This document shows, piece after piece, positions 59,300 to 64,000 of a DNA stretch of 64,000 bases; within the stretch, counting starts at the first letter, position 1; the number at the start of each line of letters is the position of its first letter. Under the pieces are notes generated by a model. That model was not told the DNA's origin. It saw only the letters and a program-made list of their open reading frames with translations, and searched no databases. Origin of the DNA: an uncultured Alphaproteobacteria bacterium (GTDB taxonomy: Bacteria > Pseudomonadota > Alphaproteobacteria > RF32 > CAG-239); the NCBI GenBank assembly GCA_934254915.1, contig CAKQMH010000001.1:62001-126000 (forward strand), in the 5' to 3' direction. Both the position numbers and the translations under genes were made by a program.

Positions 59300-61003
59300 T
59301 TAATATCCGCATGCATACCAAGTACACCGCACATTCGGATCGATTGCTGTGGTAAACCCGGTTTCGGTTTTATTATGCGTCCAAAAACTATATCCACCTA
59401 TTGCGCCGCTAGCATTGGTATCAATGCTCTTGTTGGTAATTAAAGTGTAATTGGTATTTGTATACGGTTTAAGTAATGTAACCGGAAATTCATCATTACG
59501 TGTTTGCGGTAATATGATTCCACCCTGCTCAATCCAACCATCGGAATAGATACGATACCAGTTGCCTGAATCATCAACATAATTGTCAACCAGATAGCCT
59601 CTGCTTGGCGAATTAAGGTCAGTTATCTTTTCTTCTAATCTTGCGATATTAATCAAATCAGCATTTTCAAGCACATCTCCAATGTAATAATAGAGATTGT
59701 AGCCATCAGGAACTGTGCTATCAGCAAACACACCTTCTTGCCCGTTCTTTAAGGGTAATCTGAAAGTTTGTTCTGCGGTGTTAAGCACAAAATCATAGTC
59801 CGTATAAGTTTCGGTACTAGACTTAAAGCCGTCTGCTCCGGCTGTTAATTGCTCTTGAATCCAAGCATATATACCGGTATAAATCGTACCGTCATTCCAC
59901 TGTCCAGCAGACTTCAGCCAGCTATTGTTATTCACAGAGCCTTTATAGTATTGCGACATACCATAAGCATATACATTATTAACTTGGTAGTTGTTGATAG
60001 GTCTTTCAGCTTCTTCTACACCGGTGTTTACAACAATAGCATAAGGATACTGGATTGCCTCTTGCTGGACTGAGGCATTGTCTTGGTAGGCGGAAGAAGA
60101 ACGAGAGGCGTCAAAAGCATAGCCAAACAATTTTTCTGCGCCACTTCCCGTACCCGCATAATCACTACTAGCCGCAGCATCAACATAAAAAGCTCCCGTT
60201 GCTGATCTATCGTTTGATCTTAACGTTGTATTACCTTTAATATTCGGCAAACTCTCGCTTTTAATCACTCCGCAAGCACTCAAATCCGTCAACCCGTTGA
60301 TGTTCTTTACAAGCGGCAGTCTGATAGTGCCGGCAGTATCATCTATAACAAACTTACCACATTGTCCTAGCTTGCTTGCAGTCTTTTCAGCTTGCCAGTT
60401 AGTTTCGGTTGTAAACAGGCTTGCACGAGTTGCCTGCCAGCTTTTAACTTTTGCCGTAAAAGCAGTGTATTGGTCTTGCATAAGCACTTGACCATTCAGA
60501 TAACGGTACTTGTTCTCGCTTTCATCCACCCCGAACGGCATTATGACGATACTGCCCAAGGTCAATGCGGTTATTTTTTTCATCTCGTCTACGCTTGAAT
60601 CTGCCGCTTGCGCCGCTGTTGCCGCTTGTTGCGCAAACACTTCCGCTTCTCCTGCCGCATTTTCGGATTGTATCACATAACGACCGGCTTTTCCGGCAGC
60701 CTCTTCCGTAGCCTGCTTATACAAATCAAGTTCGGGGGTCAGCTGCTCCTGCACAAAATTTTGCATTTCCGATTTTAAATCATCGTGAACATATGTCCCG
60801 ATTTCTTGTTTCTGTTCCGCCGCACAAGTTCTAATTTCCGGCAAGGCGTAATTATCGACATAATTCTGAATTTCTTCCTCGCCGGATTTAATATATACCA
60901 ACGGAACATCAATATTTAGCTGCACCTCATCTTGCCACCAAACATCCAGATTTTCTTCCCGTTGATTTTCCCAAATCTGCACCTCGTTTTTTTCTGCCGT
61001 CAT
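59300..61003 (-). CDS. Phage tail fibre / receptor-binding protein
   Basis: 567 residues. The N-terminal 120 residues are coiled (EEEIQNYVDNYALPEIR, QNFVQEQLTPELDLYKQATEEAAGK), then a collar-like segment (GSIVIMPFGVDESENKYRYLNGQ), a beta-rich middle, and a C-terminal head with WYRIYSDGWIEQGG, seen in many tail fibre tips, ending in a CTWYACGY strand. The ATG at 61003 shares four bases with the upstream gene and has GAGGTGA upstream. Host recognition is inferred. Confidence 0.88.
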   Translation of the reverse strand: MTAEKNEVQIWENQREENLDVWWQDEVQLNIDVPLVYIKSGEEEIQNYVDNYALPEIRTCAAEQKQEIGTYVHDDLKSEMQNFVQEQLTPELDLYKQATEEAAGKAGRYVIQSENAAGEAEVFAQQAATAAQAADSSVDEMKKITALTLGSIVIMPFGVDESENKYRYLNGQVLMQDQYTAFTAKVKSWQATRASLFTTETNWQAEKTASKLGQCGKFVIDDTAGTIRLPLVKNINGLTDLSACGVIKSESLPNIKGNTTLRSNDRSATGAFYVDAAASSDYAGTGSGAEKLFGYAFDASRSSSAYQDNASVQQEAIQYPYAIVVNTGVEEAERPINNYQVNNVYAYGMSQYYKGSVNNNSWLKSAGQWNDGTIYTGIYAWIQEQLTAGADGFKSSTETYTDYDFVLNTAEQTFRLPLKNGQEGVFADSTVPDGYNLYYYIGDVLENADLINIARLEEKITDLNSPSRGYLVDNYVDDSGNWYRIYSDGWIEQGGIILPQTRNDEFPVTLLKPYTNTNYTLITNKSIDTNASGAIGGYSFWTHNKTETGFTTAIDPNVRCTWYACGY

Positions 61004-61353
61004 TTTGTCACCTCTGGAGTAATGCAAAGCACACCGCAAGTCGTCACTTCTTGGGGAAAAATCGTATGCACATCACCGTTTTTCAGCTTGATTTGAATAT
61101 CCGTTTTATAATTTCCCGCTGCCAAATCCGTATCTTTCGGCGTCAGTTTAATGCGTGCTTTTCCAAGTCCTGCATCAATAATTTCGCCTTTTTTTAACAA
61201 AACCTGTTGTTTGTTATCATCTTCGGCCGCCATTTTAATTTCACAATCGGACAAATCCATATTTTGCCCATTGCTATATCGAAATTGCATCACAATATCA
61301 AAACTGTCGCCCTGGCGCACCACCACGCTTTTTGTTGTCATATATCCTGCCAT
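61000..61353 (-). CDS. Phage baseplate/Ig-like protein, small
   Basis: 117 residues, beta-rich with VVVRQGDSFDIVMQFRYSNGQNMDLSDCEIKM and a repeated strand pattern reminiscent of Ig-like or BppU N-terminal domains. AAGGA precedes the ATG. Its stop overlaps the fibre gene start (ATGA). The gene order places it as a structural link between collar protein and fibre. Family assignment is tentative. Confidence 0.7.
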   Translation of the reverse strand: MAGYMTTKSVVVRQGDSFDIVMQFRYSNGQNMDLSDCEIKMAAEDDNKQQVLLKKGEIIDAGLGKARIKLTPKDTDLAAGNYKTDIQIKLKNGDVHTIFPQEVTTCGVLCITPEVTK

Positions 61354-61357
61354 TGTT

Positions 61358-62155
61358 TTAATCCTTTTTTGCTTTTATAAAATAATTAACCGCCAGGTTT
61401 TTCATTCTGGTTTCGGCGGCCACATTTTCGCTTTCCACACCTTTAACGCCGCTGCTCTTGCCGCCGGTTGCCGGTTCGCTTGACCCGCGCAGTCTTGCCC
61501 CGTACCATTCTCCGGTATTGTTGCCGGTCAAAACCGTATCCGGACTAATACCATCGTTAACCCCGCTGTTTGTCGCATTGGCCACCCAATGGTGATGCTC
61601 GACAACGGCATCGCCCTGATAACTTCCCAGCTCACGTTCGGCATCCAAACCGCGGCCGCCGTCAACTCCGCGCAACACCACGCCGCGGCAATCCGGAATA
61701 TTGAAGGTCGTAATTTTGTTCCCTTCGCCAAACGCCGTCCCGATTGCTGCGTATAATTCGGCATATTCGGTTCGTTCCAACTCCCGTCCGTCGCACAGCA
61801 GCCAGTTATCATAATCCTGCTTCAATCCCGAAGCTTTAATATCCCCGACCGCAAACGACGAATTAATTACCGTTTTCAAATCATCGGCCAACTTATCTAT
61901 CGCCGCCGTAATTTGCTTTTTGTTCAACACATCGGTATCCACTGCGCCGTTAGCCAAATTTTTGATTTGAAAATTTCCCATATCAATATTTCCCTGCATG
62001 GGAATACGTCCGTCGCGCAAAAATGTTAACGACAATCCGTCGGCAAAATTATCATCTTCTTCATCATGATTATCGGTTACAATATCAATATCATTAATCC
62101 GGTCATCTTCCCAATTGTGCAGACGACTGAATTTTCCCTCACTGTCAAAAGGCAT
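61358..62155 (-). CDS. Phage tail collar domain protein
   Basis: 265 residues. The N-terminal half has a NFQIKNLANGAVDTDVLNK segment typical of phage tail needle/fibre shafts, and the C-terminal half is a tail-collar domain: W-L-L-C-D-G, YAELYAAIGTAFGEG, FNIPDCRGVVLRGVDGG and the HHHW histidine cluster. AGGAAAG precedes ATG 62155. Confidence 0.88.
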   Translation of the reverse strand: MPFDSEGKFSRLHNWEDDRINDIDIVTDNHDEEDDNFADGLSLTFLRDGRIPMQGNIDMGNFQIKNLANGAVDTDVLNKKQITAAIDKLADDLKTVINSSFAVGDIKASGLKQDYDNWLLCDGRELERTEYAELYAAIGTAFGEGNKITTFNIPDCRGVVLRGVDGGRGLDAERELGSYQGDAVVEHHHWVANATNSGVNDGISPDTVLTGNNTGEWYGARLRGSSEPATGGKSSGVKGVESENVAAETRMKNLAVNYFIKAKKD

Positions 62156-62174
62156 TTCACTTTCCTCATAAAAA

Positions 62175-62204
62175 AATTGCCGCCTTATTGCTAAAGCGGC
62201 TTAA
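62175..62204 (-). terminator. Prophage-internal hairpin terminator
   Basis: GCCGC (62179-62183) pairs with GCGGC (62196-62200); read leftward it is followed by a T-run. It follows the 62230-62910 gene by about 30 bases. Confidence 0.65.
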
Positions 62205-62229
62205 AATTATCGTCACTTGTTTATCTTTA

Positions 62230-62910
62230 TCACTTCCAAAATTTGCCTATGGCATCAGCCGTGCTGAACATATTGCCCCACGCTTGCTGATTGGCGGCAT
62301 CTCTCCGATTGTTAATCCCCTGCGAAACTGCATATTTATCGGCATTAACCTGATATCCGCTGGGCGACAACGACAATAGCGATATAATTTCGCTAATCGG
62401 ATAACGACGTGCTGAGTTAGTAAAATTTGCCGCGGTAATCAAATTTTGCAAACTGTTGCTGAAAGCATTTTGCCCGTTAATAACACTTTGATATGCCGCC
62501 TGGTTTAAGGCTTCATTTTGTTGCGTTGCCAAATCATTCATTGCCCGCTGATACGCCTCGCTCCCGACGCTTAATCCCTGATTTTGCAACCGACTGTTCA
62601 AATCATTTCGCTGTTGTTCATATTGGGTATTAAGCTTATCGGCATAACTGTTAAAAGTTGCCTGTTCCACTCTTTGTCGAGCCGCATCCGACCCATCTGC
62701 CTGATAGACATAATCCGGCCGCTTGTCCAACTGTTGTGACAAACCATAAGCCGCCGAAGTCATATTTTTTAAGGTATTATCATAGTTTGTCGTATCATAA
62801 TTATTCAAATAATTAAGTCTTTCGGCCTCTGAGCCATACACTCCCGTATTCCCCGAAGCAAACAGATTGCCCACCGTTTTATTTACAATTCCGCCAATAC
62901 TTTTACTCAT
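62230..62910 (-). CDS. Phage structural/ejection-like protein
   Basis: 226 residues, rich in Asn, Gln, Ala, Tyr. Segments such as RNDLNSRLQNQGLSVGSEAY then QRAMNDLATQQNEALNQAAY are like those seen in phage virion internal or DNA-ejection proteins. No signal peptide; helical. Four bases separate it from the GNAT gene. Family not certain. Confidence 0.65.
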   Translation of the reverse strand: MSKSIGGIVNKTVGNLFASGNTGVYGSEAERLNYLNNYDTTNYDNTLKNMTSAAYGLSQQLDKRPDYVYQADGSDAARQRVEQATFNSYADKLNTQYEQQRNDLNSRLQNQGLSVGSEAYQRAMNDLATQQNEALNQAAYQSVINGQNAFSNSLQNLITAANFTNSARRYPISEIISLLSLSPSGYQVNADKYAVSQGINNRRDAANQQAWGNMFSTADAIGKFWK

Positions 62911-62913
62911 TTT

Positions 62914-63357
62914 TTAATCCTTCCATTTACATTCATTTTTTAACATTCCCAGCAAGACCGCATTTTTGCCGTTTTCACGAAAACAGCGCAAAAATCCCTC
63001 TTGTCTGAAACCCAATCGCTTTACCAAATTAAGACTTTGCAAATTATCATCATCAACCAAAACGCTGGCTCTCTGGCACTTTAATTCTTCAAACACAAAA
63101 TTAAAAATACGCCGTAACACTTTGCGATTGCACCATTTCCTGTCAGTGGTATATATCGTCAACCACACATCGCGTTTCACACGATAGTCATGAAAAACCA
63201 CCCCTCCGACCAACTTATCATTGATGATAATTGCCATGGTATAATAGGAGCTTCCGATCCATTTGCTGTCCACCTCTCCCAAACCGAAACTTATCCATTC
63301 CGCCACCAACGGAAATATTCCTTCGCTGATTTTACAATATTCCGCAGCCTTGTTCAT
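62914..63357 (-). CDS. Phage-encoded GNAT acetyltransferase
   Basis: 147 residues. The GNAT fold shows as a strand pair (MAIIINDKLVGGVVFHDY), basic loop, helix, then strand RASVLVDDDNLQSLNLVKRLGFRQEG where N-L-x-S-L-N-L-V-x-x-L-G-F is the usual acetyl-CoA/ligand motif. It may modify a phage or host protein. The ATG at 63357 is preferred to 63384; it overlaps the structural gene upstream by 26 bases. Confidence 0.85.
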   Translation of the reverse strand: MNKAAEYCKISEGIFPLVAEWISFGLGEVDSKWIGSSYYTMAIIINDKLVGGVVFHDYRVKRDVWLTIYTTDRKWCNRKVLRRIFNFVFEELKCQRASVLVDDDNLQSLNLVKRLGFRQEGFLRCFRENGKNAVLLGMLKNECKWKD

Positions 63358-64000
63358 ACCTGAACCCCGTATCATACCACTCAATTAAATTCCCTCTGGT
63401 TTTGGTCTTAAATACCAAACTGGCCTTAAAACCGGTTGCCGAATTGGCAATCCATTGCGAACGGATTTTGCCTTTTAAGGTAGCCCATTTCGTCCCGATT
63501 GGATTTTGCTTGGAACTCCACTTTGCTCTGCTCCATTTCGTTATTCCGACATTACCGATGTTTTCGGCATATTTTTGCTCCTGCGAATTAAAATCCGTAT
63601 TGGTATAAACCACCAAAGCATATTTTGTTGATGAAGTTGTCCGTGGATTAATCAGCTGAATTTTCTTGAGGTTATTGCACCCCAAATTCGTATATGCCTG
63701 CTCAATATGCCCCATTATATGGGTTTTGTTGTCCGCATACCCCTCGTCAAACAAAAACACACCATTATCCGAGCCGAAATACAGCCGTCCGTTAAACAAA
63801 CCCCAACAATGCGCGCGAATATTGGTAAAACGACACCACGCACCGGTATTAAGATTAATCACATGCTGCTCAAACTGCTGCGCCGCCGGCACATTAAACA
63901 GTGCATAACCGCCGCGGCTGTAAATTATACCCTGCCACCCGTCTTTCATACGGTTTAATCTGGTTCGTTCCAATACCAATCCTCTGATTTTATCACTGAA
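63332..64000 (-). CDS. Phage structural protein (5' end outside window)
   Basis: Frame open from the right edge: 223 residues visible. Beta-rich, with the segment CWGLFNGRLYFGSDNGVFLFDEGYADN like a propeller blade, then a TKYALVVYTNTD strand, and KGKIRSQWIANSATGFKASLVF. It resembles tail or head-tail stabilisation proteins, but the family is not identified. The protein continues past 64000. First gene of the visible late operon. Confidence 0.7.
   Translation of the reverse strand, partial: FSDKIRGLVLERTRLNRMKDGWQGIIYSRGGYALFNVPAAQQFEQHVINLNTGAWCRFTNIRAHCWGLFNGRLYFGSDNGVFLFDEGYADNKTHIMGHIEQAYTNLGCNNLKKIQLINPRTTSSTKYALVVYTNTDFNSQEQKYAENIGNVGITKWSRAKWSSKQNPIGTKWATLKGKIRSQWIANSATGFKASLVFKTKTRGNLIEWYDTGFRYEQGCGIL

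Larger units (their letters stand above)
57733..64000 (-). mobile_element. Prophage late region (structural, fibre and lysis genes), continues past the right edge
   Basis: Eleven leftward genes with tail-collar, fibre, assembly chaperone, endolysin, holin and Rz/Rz1 spanin proteins. They are packed with overlaps or short gaps. The left edge abuts uvrD convergently with a four-base overlap; no attachment site, integrase or repressor is seen in the part present. The right end is not in the window, so the phage type is unsure. Confidence 0.85.

Overview
The window is an AT-leaning chromosomal segment of a Gram-negative alphaproteobacterium. It encodes FadL and RND envelope proteins, several lipoproteins and a diaminopimelate-type MurE. 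The F1 ATP synthase operon runs atpH-atpA-atpG-atpD-atpC directly behind priA, and there is a dgt / SPOR / nagZ block; both arrangements are familiar from Alphaproteobacteria. The Chlamydia-like arginine decarboxylase plus antiporter, the compact operons and the many small envelope proteins of unknown function suggest a host-associated (perhaps gut) lineage. That last point is inference; no rRNA is present.

Layout. 1-5 kb: tandem lipoprotein paralogues, glyA-rpiB, tRNA-Cys and tRNA-Asn, and a putative cysteine hydrolase. 5-9 kb: a three-gene operon of retropepsin-like lipoprotein, inactive transglutaminase/7TM protein and ATP-grasp ligase, then a cyclophilin. 9-18 kb: small membrane, Cys-rich and lipoprotein genes, a SIMPL-domain protein, a FAD protein, a guanine-deaminase-like enzyme, a CoA-transferase pair, a MATE exporter, an EamA transporter relic and queH. 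18-25.7 kb: murE, a repeat cluster, a divergent fadL / aas-like pair for exogenous fatty acids, rpsU and pfkA. 25.7-33.7 kb: an RND pump, the aaxB-aaxC acid-resistance pair, and a nitroreductase followed by a repeat. 33.8-42.5 kb: F1 ATP synthase, priA, xerC, rpmG. 42.6-57.7 kb: the xth-rnr-S41 operon, dgt, SPOR-nagZ, a third repeat cluster, a TPR / MoxR / DUF58 block and uvrD. 57.7-64 kb: the late end of a prophage read leftward (structural protein, GNAT, collar, fibre, chaperone, endolysin, holin, overlapping Rz/Rz1), abutting uvrD and running off the right edge.

The most unusual signal is a family of long nested-hairpin repeats (19.6-20.04 kb, 32.97-33.16 kb, 50.87-51.18 kb). Four copies keep the same inner fold: an upper stem of five base pairs in all four and, in three, an exact TAG/T internal loop and six-base loop, with compensatory base changes. 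At all three loci the element ends at the stop codon of the leftward gene. Other notable items are the complete retropepsin / inactive transglutaminase / ATP-grasp operon, a nine-cysteine tail on a SIMPL protein, a long basic N-terminal extension on AtpD, and the prophage lysis cassette.

Start codons were adjusted where a Shine-Dalgarno sequence clearly favours an internal start. Predicted functions rest on motif recognition by eye; no database search was possible.
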